Assembly: GCA_022113835.1 (NCBI GenBank)
Contig: JAILWY010000019.1
Span: 3,410,001 to 3,474,000, forward strand
DNA from: Atopsyche davidsoni
Taxonomy: Eukaryota; Arthropoda; Insecta; Trichoptera; Hydrobiosidae
Direction: 5' to 3'
Length of the DNA stretch: 64,000 nucleotides
Both the position numbers and the translations under genes were made by a program. The notes beneath the pieces are model-generated. The model saw nothing but the letters and a program-made list of their open reading frames with translations. It ran no database searches and was not told the DNA's origin. Below are positions 47,480 through 60,754 of this stretch, in pieces. Within the stretch, counting starts at the first letter, position 1, and the number at the start of each line of letters is the position of its first letter.

Positions 47480-47720
47480 ATTGAACAGTGGAATGACGCA
47501 GCCCCTTTATGATACAGCGATGTTTTGAATACCCTGTGGCCCGTACGGTGTGCATTGTTACCTGTGACATGGCGGTGTAACGATTTCAAATCCTATTAGC
47601 CAAAATGACAAACAATCTGTTGTAAATTCTGTATGCCGCTCGCCTCCTGAAATAACCGACAAAAAAACATTTACCTAATAATAATCCCTGCCACGAATAC
47701 ACGACGGGGAAACCTTTTAA
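47480..47720. other. GC-balanced island
   Basis: Mixed block with GGCCCGTACGG and GTGACATGGCGGTGTAACG. No coding sign. 47721-48335 is AT-rich. Confidence 0.2.
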
Positions 47721-48339
47721 TTGAATCGGTTGGTTTTATTTCTATTTGGATTTTTATTCACTGCAACTACTTTCAATGAGTCCTAGCAAATTTCATTTGA
47801 GATTAAATTGTCGGGATGAAAATTTTAAAATATTTTTTCAATAAAGTATATTTTTCTAAAGTAGAAAAGCAATTTGTTATTTTGTTGTATCGATATATTT
47901 GACTAGAATGAATTTGAATTCATAATAGACTTATTCTTTTGTGTCGAAACATAATGACCATATTTTGTTGAATCTAAGCCACGAACCACAAAATGAAAAT
48001 AATGAATAAGTTTCTTGATTGAATTCACAGATGTCACTTATACTATCTACGAAATAAAAATTATAAATATATATATTTATTTAATTAGTAAAAAAATATC
48101 AATTGTGGTGTAAAACCTTTAAAAACTCTTTATAGTGCAGTGCAGAAGCTTTTATTATATTAAAGCAGCTTCCGATAATTTTTAAGTATTTTTAAAATCC
48201 ATTTTTTTAAAACTGTTTCGTTACGCTTGCAAAATGATCACCTTAAGAGCGTATTGCGAAAGGAGTTCAAACAATTCTTCAACTGGCAAGCGAAAGTTTA
48301 AAAAAATATTTTAACATTAATTTAAAATATTATTGTGTA

Positions 48340-48670
48340 GAAGACTTCATTCATTCTGGGCTCGAGATTCTCCCGGACAAAACTCTATGAAGGCCTCCCG
48401 GCCAATCGTAGGCCGACTTTCGTTACACCTGCTGAAAAATAAACCAATCAAAAAACGACAAAAAACTCCCTGACCCGTCACCCATACGAGCCCGGTGGAA
48501 AGACGGCCGGTTACTTTGTGCCCGCACACCTTTGGAGTGTCCGACAAGTCACTAACCGAACGCGGCATTCCAATGTACTGGAGGCTGCACGGGGACTTTC
48601 GGCCCACGCGGGCGATAAGTCTGTGGTCAGAATTGAACGGGCATTATAGGCAAGATTGACCGGGGGCTTA
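48340..48670. promoter_or_regulatory. GC-rich island
   Basis: One of the longer GC-rich blocks (CTCCCGGCCAATCGTAGGCC, GAAAGACGGCCGG, GGCCCACGCGGGCGAT), with CCAAT. An 86-codon minus-strand frame (48347-48607) is open with no family resemblance and no splice pair. Candidate regulatory DNA. 48671-49794 is mostly AT-rich with nothing supportable. Confidence 0.25.
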
Positions 48671-49794
48671 CATTTAAACATTTTTGTACCTTTAAATGTT
48701 GATTTTTTATTTGTTTTATTTTTTTCTTTACCGGTACCCGAAAGTTATTTATTTATTTGAGCCAGTAGGTTTTACAGCATGCCCGCTTCCATAGAAGTTC
48801 AGTTGAAATTGTATTAAAATATATGTCTCAGGAATACACGAAAACTTGTTTGATATTTCTATCAAACACAGGCATCGTAAGTAATCAAACTCAAATCAAA
48901 GGATGTTAGCTGTTATTATTAAATTTCTTATTATTTACTAGTCACTATCGAAACATGAGCCACTCTTCGCCATGAGCTGATTCCACCCTTACTTACTATG
49001 TTTGAGACCAAATCGGGTCGTTTGCTTTTATTTAAATTAAATTAGCTTTGCAGGAATTTACATGTAAAACGAAATATTACTGTAATGTTTTTCTCATTAG
49101 AGGATTGCATTGAAATGTTGGCGAGCATTTAATTACAATGCAGTTTTTGAACGAAAAGACATACATCAGACGAGACACCCAAAGAAACCCAATTCTTTAT
49201 GTTTTCGAAGACATACTAATGATATTCTGCTTTCGCTATTACATGGAAATTCTATGATAATATAAAAACATACCTATAGCCTAAACATGTTTTTCGTGGG
49301 CATTATTTAAATAAATTTTGTGGATTCACAAAATGATAAAAGTCCTATGTTCCACACCTAATTTAATTTATCTGATAAGTAGTTTAATAGTACTATACGA
49401 AGTTAATCAGGTCGTGGTTAGAATACTAGATATTCCTCAAATACTAAAATAAACAGCAATTTAAAATATTGATGGCTGAAGCAGCGGATATTTTTAAGAT
49501 GAATAATTCGAACGCCCTTAGACTCAGTTGGTTTTACGCTTCATCTATCGATTCTGAGCTAGAAACTCATCATCTCGGCGATATCCCCCCAAGAAAGACG
49601 AATCCCAAATGCATACATTTTTACATCCACGATGGTTTTATTTACGATCTTTAAATTATTTTCACATCCATGTCAAATATTCTTCAAGTAAAAATTACCG
49701 AAAAAAATAATATGACTCACCAAACAATATTAACTCGAGAATATTGAAAATAAAATATTAGTCAATGCTACATATAAGGCTTATAAATCTGATG

Positions 49795-49995
49795 TTCATC
49801 AACAAAGTGATATTTATTAAGTATAGAGTAAAAGTTTAACATTTGAAAATTTACCAAAATCGTAAATAAATTAAAACTATGAATATTGAATAAGTTCGAC
49901 ATCCATCAAATATATTAAATATAGAGTAAAACTTTATTATTTGCAAAATTTACATATTTTATTCATATATTTAAACTATGAATATGATATTGATG
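49795..49995 (+). repeat. Two-copy diverged tandem repeat, period about 98 bp
   Basis: TATAGAGTAAAAGTTTAACA (49822) and TATAGAGTAAAACTTTATTA (49920) begin matching segments. Each is preceded by a CATCAA...TATTAA(G/A) string and followed, about 55 bp on, by AAACTATGAATAT. The copies differ by substitutions and small gaps, consistent with an old local duplication. Confidence 0.6.
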
Positions 49996-50149
49996 ATCGT
50001 ATTTGCTAGAATCTAGATTGTCTGTTGTTACCATTTTCGGTTCCTCGTTTTGTTTACAATGAAGCATTAAAGCATGGTGAGTTAAGGTAAATATTTAGAA
50101 CTATCACATTCACGGCTTAAAAGGCAGTTAAGATAAAAGTTAAGCCTTT

Positions 50150-51075
50150 TTCTAACCGGTGAGAGCTAAATTGGTCGTTTGGGCGGGTCTTTATCCACAA
50201 GCTGCATTACTGAGATTTTATCACAATACAAGCAACCTAAGCGCTCAGAATAATGTAGAAAAACTAATCTACACCCCTTGTTTCTTGTAAGTATCGAAGA
50301 ATTCGATTTTACAGCGTTTCAACATTGGGATCGGGGGAGCCTTTCGTGTAATTAAAATAAAAACTACTTGGGTTTGCGACTGGCACACGGCCGATCAAAT
50401 GCGAGTACCTTAAATATAAAGCCTCGTTGCTTCCGAAAACGTATGTATGCAGCTCTGATAAGTCAAGCCGTCCAAAGCTTTTAACGTTTATAAATGCTAA
50501 CAAAAAAAAACAAAAATATCCTGTGTTTCAAGAGTTGAATGCAGCAGCTTGCGATGAGTTGAGTATTTGAAATGTTTTACTTTTAGAAATCAATACCGAA
50601 TACTCGTTACTAGTACTATACTATATGCTTTCAACTAATGCTCTCAGGGCTTTTTTCAAGTCGTTTCATATGCTTACCATCCACTTTAAATATACTTTTT
50701 TTTAAACATAGATTTATCAAATAATCGCCAGATAAACCGTTTATAATCTAGAAATTTAAAAAAAAATCTTTAATCGTTAGAGATTGAAAATGAGTAATTT
50801 TTAAAATGCATTTATATGAATTTATAAACCCTGCAGCATATATTGTCTCTCCCATGTAAGAACGACTGAATTAATAAAAAAGCTTTGTTTTCGGACTCTT
50901 GTTATAATTAGGCATGTAAATGTAGAGAATCTGGAGGTAATGTCCGTGGAGTGGATTGTCGCAGTCCCATCGCATTTGCAAGGCAGATCGACTGCCGGCC
51001 GCCGCTTAGAGCGTACCCGAGCGAGAGTTAGATGTCTTCACTTGGCAGTGGACAGAAGGGAAATTGACTGTTAAG
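50150..51075. other. Two GC-balanced patches in AT-rich DNA
   Basis: 50300-50500 carries a 64-codon minus-strand frame without family resemblance. A consensus donor-like GTAAGTATC is at 50287. 50930-51070 is a GC-rich patch with CTGCCGGCCGCCGCTTAG. Neither gives a splice-bounded exon. 51076-51700 is AT-rich. Confidence 0.2.
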
Positions 51076-51700
51076 TTGAATGGTGAATTATATTATACCT
51101 TACGACATCGCTCACAATCCCTGCTTTATTACTGAATGAAGGTGTCATTCTCTTTGCAACGCCAGCAGCGACTGAGAAATAAAAGCTATATTTGAAGATA
51201 TTACATTAAATTACTTTTGTGATGTCGTTTCTCATTTTATATAAAACCTCGTATTTGATTATTTAGGACACATGTGGCATTTGAACCTTCACCCACTGAA
51301 CATACTTCAGACACGAAAGCGTGAACTTTAAAGGGACAGATACGACAATTTTTTAAAAATAAATAAAGTATGATATAAGACAGCAGGTATACGTATTTTA
51401 CAATAGTTTGTAGTAATAATGCTAAGCACATTTCAATACAGAGGGGATTCTAACACTTTGTCATTTTTTTACATCTTCCTTAAAAAATAAAAAAAAAGTT
51501 GAACATTTTATAAAGAAATGTCAGTGTAAATTGAATTTATTTAATTCATAATATATACATATATGAATTTGAAAAAATATTTTATTTAAAATTAAAAAAA
51601 AAACATGCTTCAAAAATGTATAAAGTTTTATAGATTGTAATAAAAAAAAACTACCTAAGACTCTGCAGTTTGTATTGTGCTTCGCTACGTATGTGTGGAG

Positions 51701-51716
51701 GGTTAGGTTAGGTTAG
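51701..51716 (+). repeat. Short TTAGG-type array
   Basis: GGTTAGGTTAGGTTAG is three units of the canonical insect telomeric pentamer TTAGG. At this length it is a trace of an interstitial telomere-like repeat or chance. Confidence 0.6.
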
Positions 51717-51996
51717 TTTGTGATCCATTTTTTTTCTACAAATTTTTTCGAAAAAAATAAATGGCTGCGAAGATAACAGGCGGTCACAAGCCGCATTTTT
51801 TTATGTATTGTTTCATCGAAGTGCTGCGATAACGAAGTGGGTTGTTTTTGCACCCTCGACGAGGGATGTTGGGGCAGTCGGAACGTTACACAGCCAGCCT
51901 GAGTCATGAGAGTAACGCGGGGATGTTATTACCGGTTGACGGCTGATAGAGCCTCCCCTGTCTCCTGCTACCTGCTGAGAGAGGTTTTTCTATCAG

Positions 51997-52066
51997 AAAT
52001 ATCCCTTGAGAGCGAGCAATACCTGATCATACACATTACGTTAGTACTGCGACCTCCTTTGACTAT
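51997..52066 (+). CDS. Candidate internal exon of an unidentified gene
   Basis: A good acceptor (GAGGTTTTTCTATCAG) and a consensus donor (GTAAGTGA at 52067) bracket 70 nt. One frame is open: two bases to complete a codon, 22 codons (ISLESEQYLI ... LRPPLT), then two bases. The other two frames have stops. The entry phase is compatible with the exit phase of the candidate at 11717-11817, which allows but does not show that they belong together. No family recognised. The 51830-51996 segment before it is GC-balanced and featureless. Confidence 0.3.
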
Positions 52067-52589
52067 GTAAGTGACATGTTTCAAAATATCATTACTTCAC
52101 AAGGTACGTATTTGTTTTTTTTTTAAACATGAAATTGGATTTTGAAAAGTAATATGGAAGCTACTTGAGCAGTTTCTTTAGACTAATAATGTTCTTGAAA
52201 CCTGTAACGCAGTTTATCATCAGCAAAAAAGTCTTTGATGTTTCAGTAAATTTTTGAGTTGATGTAAATTTGCAATTGGTTATATTTTATTGAATGTGAC
52301 TTTGCATATTCAGTTTTATTGTTCTTGAAAACAAATATAGCAATGCATAATATATTACAAGTGTTTTTTAATTATATTTTTCAAAACCCAAAACACCTCT
52401 CTAGGTGATTGATACATTCTTCTCAATATTTCAGAAATATTTTTTTCTCAAATTATTATAAAAAATCAACATAAAAATTAAAACAAAGAATAGATTATAT
52501 TTAAAAATCCACATTACTGATCATGATATTCAAAATATCTGCTGAGTATAATGTATGAAACTATTGATGAAAAAAATTACTCGCTGAAC

Positions 52590-53000
52590 TTCACTCAATC
52601 GGTATTGAATCGCGGGCGGCGATGATGACGACTTAAATACAATGCAAAAATAAATGTTCTCCCTCGCGTTTAGGACATAAGCACATTAATCCATTTTACA
52701 AAATTACGTAATATAAAAGCGAATTAATCAATAACGCCATATTATCCGGACGAGGAAAGAAAAGGAGTGATATTCTCACATTCGTCAGCTTAAATCCGCG
52801 TGTCTCCGGGCGATATTTCCGGATTTTTTCTTTGGCCCTTATGATGTTGTAGCAGAATTGACGTATCTTTGTCGAACCTCCCCACTTCTTCATGCGCCGG
52901 GCCCATTAATCACCACCGAGGAAAGTGTCATTTTTCTATTTTTTCCCCAAAAGTATTACTTCTAGGCCGGGAACGAGCGCCCCCGAAAATTCATTAAGTG
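52590..53000. promoter_or_regulatory. GC-balanced island with homeodomain-like sites
   Basis: Mixed sequence with GGGCGGCGATGATGACG, GCGAATTAATCAATAACGCC, a GGCCCATTAATCACCACC and AAATTCATTAAGTG. A 65-codon minus-strand frame is open without family resemblance. It resembles the 39121 and 41121 islands. 52067-52589 is AT-rich. Confidence 0.28.
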
Positions 53001-55779
53001 AAAAAATACATATTACTTTTAACGCGTCACTATTTTAAAACTTTTATATAAAATCTTCGATGAAATGACGTACGCGGTTCTAATTGAAATATGAGGACAT
53101 CGAAACGAATTTCATTTGTGCTTTCGAAAATGACACCCAGGGCTTTAATTAAAAACAATTAAGCAAACTGTAAAGTAATGAGAGCACACATTTTTTTTTG
53201 TTGATGTCAAACATTTTATGAATTAAATCTCTTGTTTGCATTTTACAAATTACAGTAATTTAAATCTCAAATTAATTCGTGTTTCAAAGCACTTTGATAA
53301 ATTCGATTTTAAATAAATAAATAGAAAAGCTACAATAAACGAGTTAAATTTCACAGCTGTATATACTATATTATATATTAAGCGAGTCAAAGACAGTACG
53401 CATTTTAAAAATCTTTATGATAAAATTGTGGTTAAAATTTCCTAGCTTTTAAGTTAATCATTTTACCAAAAGAATCTTTAGTCAATTTAATATATCCAAA
53501 TCATTGTTTGAACAAATAAATTTAAAATTGAAATTATTTAACGAACGACTTCAAATCGGTTTGGAGTGAAATTATTTGTATAAAATACAGAAACATTTAA
53601 TGTATTTTTATTCAGTTTTTTTTAATATAAATTTACAAAATAATTCAAATGAAAAAAACAGTGAGGCGGATGGATGGTTTAATGGAACCGTTTGCGTGTA
53701 TTAAAAGGCACTTTAAAGTTCACAAATTTACCGCAACGCAATTTACACAAAATTTTATTAAACATTTTCAGTTTGTTCGTGCTTGCATAAATGTAATATA
53801 CGGGATCGTATTTACGGGACACCTACGGTCCGGATTATTTATCTTCTCCCTAGAAATTCATATGTTGTTTTGAAAGTGGCCCTTGAATATATCTAGGCCC
53901 AATAGCCTACAGGGTGGTTGTTTATCGAGTGAAAAATTACTCAAATCACCTGAGACACCCCCAAATCCCTTATTGAATTTCGTACATTTTGTATTCTTTT
54001 TCATCCACCGTGTGGCTGTCTACATATTATTTATAGATAATAATGACATATTGCGACAGACATCTACGAAGAATCTTCCGGTATTTCATGTGGGGATAAA
54101 TTAAACTCTTCATACATCGCATCTCAGGTTAAAAATTGCTATATTTTAAACGCGAAAATATATTATATTATATAAAATGTAACTCATCCATCGGTGTCAA
54201 GGTTGGGTGCCGCAAACTTGTCGAATTATTGTGACTTCTTCGTAGCGTAGATTGCCATTAAACGAGATGAGTGTTTTGTTAAAATTTTGGTGGTTGTTGT
54301 AAATACAATTATTTTTTTGAATGTTGGTCCTCCGACATTTCAGTTCTCGCGCTCAATTCATTTACAAGGAATTAACTGCCAAGGATATGTAATATAAGCG
54401 CAGTTCTCTCTTTGTTCTCGGTACAGATAACTATTAAAAAATCAAGATTTTTTATTTTCTTTTAGTTGATTGTCGATAGTTTTAAAGGCTATGCATACAA
54501 TACGGTATGTAGCAATTCCCTGATCCCGTGCGCAAGTTGTAGCTTACTAAGTTGGTTAAGTGGTAGTGTACATAGATATCTCTATTTTTGTTATTGAGTT
54601 TGTGTAGGGAAAAATATGCATAAAAAAACTTTTTTTTAAAAATAAATTGAAGAGTAAGTTAAACAAACAACTAAAGACTAGATAACACGAATAAAATTTT
54701 TAGAGATAGAACAAAATAAAATAAGAGGGTAAACTGAGTACGACAATGTACTTTTTTGTGCAATTAACAAGCACTGCATGTTCTGATCAAAATAGATTAT
54801 ACAATGAAGTGATTCGCTCATTGCATAGTAAATATGTAAATTTAATATTAATTTTTAGAAATATGAATATATCAAATCAATATGAATTTAAAGCTGCTTT
54901 GTGTTTCGCTGAAAGAAACTATATAATTTATTATTTTTAAGATTTTCTTGGCAAACTTAAAAAAATAACGCAACTGGTAAATTACCCATTTTCCTTTTCA
55001 ATATTTTTTTGCTCATTTTTAACCCTTATGTGAATTTCCCGGAGAGGATGTAAAATAACACAGATATAAAATAGCCCCATGCAAGGGGTTGCATTCTCGA
55101 CCCTCGTACCCTTTCTAAGTAATAAATCAAACATTTGTGAAGACCCTTTAGGTCGTTCTCAACGTTATATCTTTATTTTTATAGTTTTGCCATGACTAAG
55201 ACGTGTCTCTATTACTTTCTCATATTTTATAAAGTTTTCCTTTTTATCATATGTTTAGTGTATTAATATTGATTTGAATAATACTTTTAGATAAGTAGGT
55301 GTGTTCAATTAGAGAAATACATTAGTGGGTTAGTTCAATCGACAAGTATGGGTAGAAAAAGCGGATATTAAAATTTTTAAGGGTTTATAATAAAAGCGAA
55401 GAAATATTTCTAAATTATTATTTATGTGATTTTTGGACGAACAAAGACAGCCAAAATTTATGCAGTAACTTATCTCTCTACATAAAGAATAACGTAGAAG
55501 TGTTATTGAATTTATTGATATTTCTCAAATTGATTTTACTAATAATAAAAACCAAATAAAACATTAAATAAAATACACATACACTTCCATCGACGTAGTG
55601 TTGTGGATATCTAAAAATATTTATCAAGCGCCATTGAAAAATCCAACAATGCAATATAGAAAATGAAAAGCAATCCGTATATTTATTTTCTACGTTCGTT
55701 TTATTGAGCTTTGTAGTATGTTTGACTGCCATAGCGAGCAGGAGTATTTTTAATAATCTTGGTATTTCATAAAGTGCAC
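53001..55779. other. AT-rich stretch, no gene seen
   Basis: Open frames at 53649-54104 and 54746-54940 are short and show no family resemblance. No feature supported. Confidence 0.45.
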
Positions 55780-55935
55780 ATCAGATGATTCTCCAGGAGC
55801 CGGTCGGTACGTCTGCCTGACTCGAGCATTTGTCTCCGCGCATTTCTCACTTCAGGTACGCGGTATTTTAGTTCCGAGCTCTATTTTACAGGTGAACCTC
55901 GCGTATCTCACGCCTGCTTACAACTCGAAGACAAC
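55780..55935. other. GC-balanced patch with a weak microexon
   Basis: CGCATTTCTCACTTCAG and GGTGAACC bracket 36 nt (55856-55891) that are open in phase 0. The donor is only fair and the block is GC-balanced on both sides, so this is weak. 55936-56750 is AT-rich with nothing else. Confidence 0.15.
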
Positions 55936-56759
55936 TTTATAAAAAAAATATTTATTCGCATTTCCTACCCGGTTTTTTTGTGTCCACAACCGTAAACAGT
56001 AAAATATCGCCAAAGCCTCTCTGAACAGTGTACAATTGTAATTTTAAAAAATAAAAACTGACAGTAAAACCATATCCAAATTGTTTACATTAAACAAACC
56101 AAAAACTAAAAAAGCTTTTCAATTTAAAAAGTATCTAAATATTTCAATATTTAATTTGACATTTTACACAGTGGATACATATATTTTTTTTAAATATACA
56201 GAGTTTAATTAAAGTAAGTGCCATCTTATAAACGGTAAACGAATTCCAATATGCCAACTAGGATGAGAATTTCAGTTTCCGTTTTAAATGTCAGAAGTTA
56301 TGAATGATTTTCCACGCAATTGGACACAAAAATTATACACGGCTGAGCGGATTATTGGAATTCCCTGCAAAGACGGCGAACAAGATTGAATTTTTCTCAA
56401 TACTGATTTCCTTGTCATGTCCTATCTTAAAAACAATGTATGATGTCAAAGCATGTTTTTATATCTTTTTATTAAAAAAAATGTCTTTCATGATCAGAGA
56501 CTATTAATGCGTATGTCGACTTCAGCTAACTCGGAAACAACAAGTCTGAAAAAACCTATAATAATTTAAAAAAAAATAGAAATTATTATAAGCTTTGGCC
56601 ATTCCATTATTTTAATGATGTTTTTATTTTTATATTACTGTACTAGGGCAAGATTTTCATAATCTATGACCATTAGTCTATCGTGAATTTCGATGCACGC
56701 ACTCCGCTAGGTTGAAAACTTGCTCGTAAAGTTATAAGATAGGCACGAAGACTCTAGAC

Positions 56760-57221
56760 CGTAGATTCCCAAAGTGGTCTATATCGACCCCCAGGGGTCG
56801 ATTTCAACCTGCAAGGGTCCGTGTCAGCGAAAAAAAAATTGGGGTGCATGAGATGTAAATGGGGTCCACGAGGCGTTAGGCGTTCCGTAAATAGCATAAT
56901 GGTTCTAGCACAGAACGCACATATGTGCTTACATAATACTTTCTTATTATATAGTTAGAATCACATATTAAGTATATTTAATAAAATTGTGTGCATGCGT
57001 ACTTATTTTCTTTGTAATCGCAGTAAATAAATTAAAACTACACATTTTGTTACTTTGAGATTATCCACTGCACAATAAACTCTATTAAAGAGAATTTCTG
57101 TGTCAGCCGTCAAAAACACGTGTAAATTTGATGAATTTGTTAAAATTTAATATTAAAAAGACTAGGGGTTTAAAAAAAAAAAAAATTGGTACTATGGAGC
57201 ATAAAAGTTTGGAGACCCCTG
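56760..57221. mobile_element. Probable non-autonomous hAT element
   Basis: The left end reads CGTAGATTCCCAAAGTGG and the right end, reverse complemented, CAGGGGTCTCCAAACTTTT: the diverged CAG...TCCCAAA type of hAT terminal repeat. A subterminal TCGACCCC/GGGGTCGA hairpin follows the left end. The flanks CTCTAGAC (56752-56759) and CGCTAGAT (57222-57229) agree at 6 of 8 positions, consistent with an old 8-bp target duplication. The 462-bp interior has no coding capacity. Confidence 0.6.
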
Positions 57222-57229
57222 CGCTAGAT

Positions 57230-58540
57230 GGTCGGTCAGCCGCAAGATCTATTTAAAGATTTACAACCAATGGCAACACTGATGCGATCACTCAATTTGA
57301 ATGTTTTATAATCAGATCTGCTTGAAGGTTATTTCTTTGACTGACGAAGCTTGGCTCTTTTGACTGAAATGATAAACATGGACCCGTTAGATCTTAAAAT
57401 ATTATGACATTATTTATACCGAAGGTATTAAGGTCACAGCTGAATAGTATTGTTTGTTATATTTTGTAAATAATAATGCGGCAATGCTCCAAGTTAAGCA
57501 GCCTACCCACGTTGCAAAACAACAGAAAACGCAAATTATGCAATTGCGTTATCACATTTTAAGTGATTTATATTTAGTATTGCTTAAATAAGCAATTCAA
57601 AAGAAGACACCATTGAATAGTTACAGTTCGGTTGTCAGTTATATCACAACGTTTATAGACCCCATAACTGCCGCGACATTTACGAGTTCGGAATATATAT
57701 ATGATTCAATTTCGATGATATTAAATTTAATATATCTAATTAAAATGATTATCTAATTGCAATTAAAATGCAGAATTCAATTACAAACAGCGATATTTAT
57801 AAGCCATTATAAACATTATGATCTGGCAATGCTGGATTTCAAAATAAAGTTCAATAATAACAAGAACAGTACTTAGCATTGCACAAAAAATATGAAACCT
57901 CGTTTAAATTTATATTATTAAAAGATAATTAGACTACTTTTATAAAAAGCGTGTATTTTTTACCTGAACATTTCACATTTAAAAAATTTCCAAACATGCA
58001 GAAGTAGCCACTCAGGTAATAATTTAAAAACAATTACTTATCGTGAGTTTACGAGTGCAAACAATGGTACGGGTCGTTCTCACGAAGCGAGAAACCTCAT
58101 ATGTGTCCAGTCTCAGGCTCAAGTCAAACGTTTGCCGACCAGAGGTATTGACTTTATAAACCTTCAATTTATCCTCGGGCACGCCAATTTACACACCGTC
58201 TACAACATCCCAGCAAATTTAATTAAAAAAGAATTAAATTCTTTGGAAATAAGCACATCGCAAACTAACGCATTATCTTTTGTGTTTTAGAGACACATAA
58301 GTCGTTACGAAGAGTGACATCATAATTGAAATTAATATCTTCTGTGCATGCTGATTTACAATGACAGAAATGATCGGGATACACTAAAAGCAACATTGCT
58401 TGTTTGCAGAACGCAAATATGAAATATCATATTCTATAATACACCAGATTCTAGTCAAAGAAAAACCTTATTGTGCTGTTGTATTTAAGTATTTTAAAAG
58501 CACGTTTTACTCGCGAAAATAATAATTTTTCACAAAGTTA
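57230..58540. other. AT-rich stretch, no gene seen
   Basis: A balanced patch at 58060-58200 was inspected without result. Confidence 0.45.
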
Positions 58541-58745
58541 AGATCGAAATTGAGTTTCGGAATATTTAAACGAATCATCTTCAGTTGGATAGGGCACTAA
58601 ATTGCAACCGTAACAAGATTCTGCAGCGGCCCAGGGCTGCAGCCAATCCAATAACCGCGCGGTGAGCACTGCGCAAAGGGGGAGAAAAAGCAGCTCAGTG
58701 GATCCATTTGGCTACCGGTTCAAACAAAAAAAACCTGTGCAGTAC
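58541..58745. promoter_or_regulatory. GC-balanced island with CCAAT motif and hairpin
   Basis: CTGCAGC and GCTGCAG flank a GC-rich 8-base spacer (about 58621-58642), followed by AGCCAATCC and CCGCGCGG. It resembles promoter-proximal DNA in composition, but no TATA box, initiator or following exon is evident. 58746-59630 is AT-rich. Confidence 0.22.
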
Positions 58746-59634
58746 ATTAACTTTTTAGTAACCACAGAGTCGTTTATTTGTTTGTTGAAACAAAAGCCTC
58801 TTCCGTCATGTCTATCTTCTTAATAATGAAATCTCAGGTATTTATATCATTTCACTTTTACCACTTTGAATTCGACTTTTATCATTTCTTTTTTACATTG
58901 AATATTTTTTTTAGTTATATGCAAGGTATAAAAAAAACGTTATTTTTTATATGCAAATATATTAACTGTTGGATGTTACTAAAACCACGTTTTTCAACGA
59001 AATTAAAATTATTTTTTATACTACTCAAATGATAAATAAATCTTTGCTTATCAACTGTTGTTGTTTTTGCAACAGGGAAAATATAAATTTGTTCAGTCTA
59101 TCAATTTTTTCTTGATCGTTGCGCGACATTCTCCCAACCCTCTACATCCTTTTCAGCCGCATCAAGCTGTCGCAGTTTACATATCTTTATGTAATTTTTT
59201 TTTACTTTGACAAGACTTTCCAATATAATATTATTTAGGGCATATAAGCGACCGTAATTTGGGGTGTCATTTTTTGATTAGCAACATTGGCGTGTAATCT
59301 AAAATACAGTTTGAATTTCACTTGAGTTATTTTTTATCGAGTACGCAGGATAAGAGAGACTTAGTTCCTTGTATTTAACGCGTGACGTTTTCGAGCCGAC
59401 ACTGATCTGATGGGTGTTTTATACGATGTGCATTTGATTTTTTGAGGTACAATTACTTATTATTACGATTTTATGTACATAAATAAGAAAATATATTGTT
59501 TAGAAGTAACATAAATTAAAATCTTTCATCAAAGTGGTATGAATATATATTTGAGCTGAATATAATTTTTCTATAATATTCACGGGTTTCGGACGTTCAT
59601 ATTACTGAACATATTCATGTCCATAAAAAGAATG

Positions 59635-59885
59635 TCGAATCAGCCCGTATGCAAAAAAGTACGTGGAAGGAAGCTAAAATTACGTGTCCATTCATCAAAC
59701 CGAGACAGCCGCACCGAACTGCGAGCAATCTGCTGAGATCATTATTCCTGATGCCTTCTCGCTCCCCCGCCGCTTGCGGGCCCGCCGCGGGTGCGAAAGG
59801 GATAGCGCATAAACGAGCTGCATCATTTGTGTTTTTTTTGCTGTTTTGCCCCTTCGCTAATGTAGTTTTTAGCTTCGCGAGGGGA
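59635..59885. other. GC-rich island, open on both strands
   Basis: A GC-dense core (CCCGCCGCTTGCGGGCCCGC at about 59766-59785). A 107-codon minus-strand frame and an 82-codon plus-strand frame overlap; neither matches a family and both probably reflect composition. 59886-60750 is AT-rich apart from a small patch at 60355-60400. Confidence 0.22.
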
Positions 59886-60754
59886 TTTACTTCGTAGTGT
59901 TTCTTGAAGTTAGCGTTTTTATTGGATCTTGTTTTCAAAATTCTCTTTTAAAGATACATTCTTACCAACTTTAAGTTTGTCCCCGTTTCTGTTTCTTATT
60001 GTTACGTTGTGCTTTTGTTAAAATTAATTTTTGAATCCTCTTAAGCAATTCTTATTTTAATAAAAGCCTTTATTTTAAAAAAAATCATTATTGAACCTAT
60101 TGAGCCTTGAAAAACGAATCTTATGTAAGGATTTATAAATAGTGTTAAATAAAATTTCCACACAAATAAATATTATTTTGAAGTCTCTTTGATCTTCTAT
60201 CCATTGTAATTATAACGTCTATTCTCGTCGTATTCTAGTCGTTATCCTTATTGCGTTACTATAATTGTACGAACATCTTTACTATGCACTATATAATAAA
60301 CACAGAGGCTGTCATCAGATGTTTGTGCACATACAATTTTCAAGTTTGTCATCGTGTCCCGCCCACTGCCACTTTAGGCGTCACGCCGTGACGGGTAAAT
60401 TCATATTGGTACTCGCATATTACGTTTTAAGCATGATGGTTATTTTTAGCAATAAATGTATGAAATTCCTTCGCCGCCGAATAGCACACACACCATTAAT
60501 AAAATATTTATATTATTCAATTTATTTTCGAAATTAATGCAATTGTTGATTTCTTGATTTGGTTTAAAGACAATCTTTAACTCTATTTTAATTTAAAAAA
60601 AATCTTTATCCTTACTCGAATTTGAAATCTTGATCAATATTTAAGCAACAACGCATGAGCCCAAAGACATCAAACAATAAATAAAAAATAATTTCTTTAT
60701 GTAATTAATATTCTAAAAACGTTTTTAATAATAATTTAAAATTAATAGTTACAT

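Noticed and set aside
48347..48607. 86-codon minus-strand frame
   Set aside because: GC-rich island, no splice pair and no domain; more likely non-coding.
50309..50503. 64-codon minus-strand frame in a balanced patch
   Set aside because: Composition looks protein-like but there is no family match and no acceptor or donor in phase.
55856..55891. 36-nt phase-0 microexon
   Set aside because: Donor only fair, flanking composition identical on both sides; kept only as a note in the feature list.
59615..59938. 107-codon minus-strand frame
   Set aside because: Overlaps an 82-codon frame on the other strand in a GC-rich island; composition effect, no domain.
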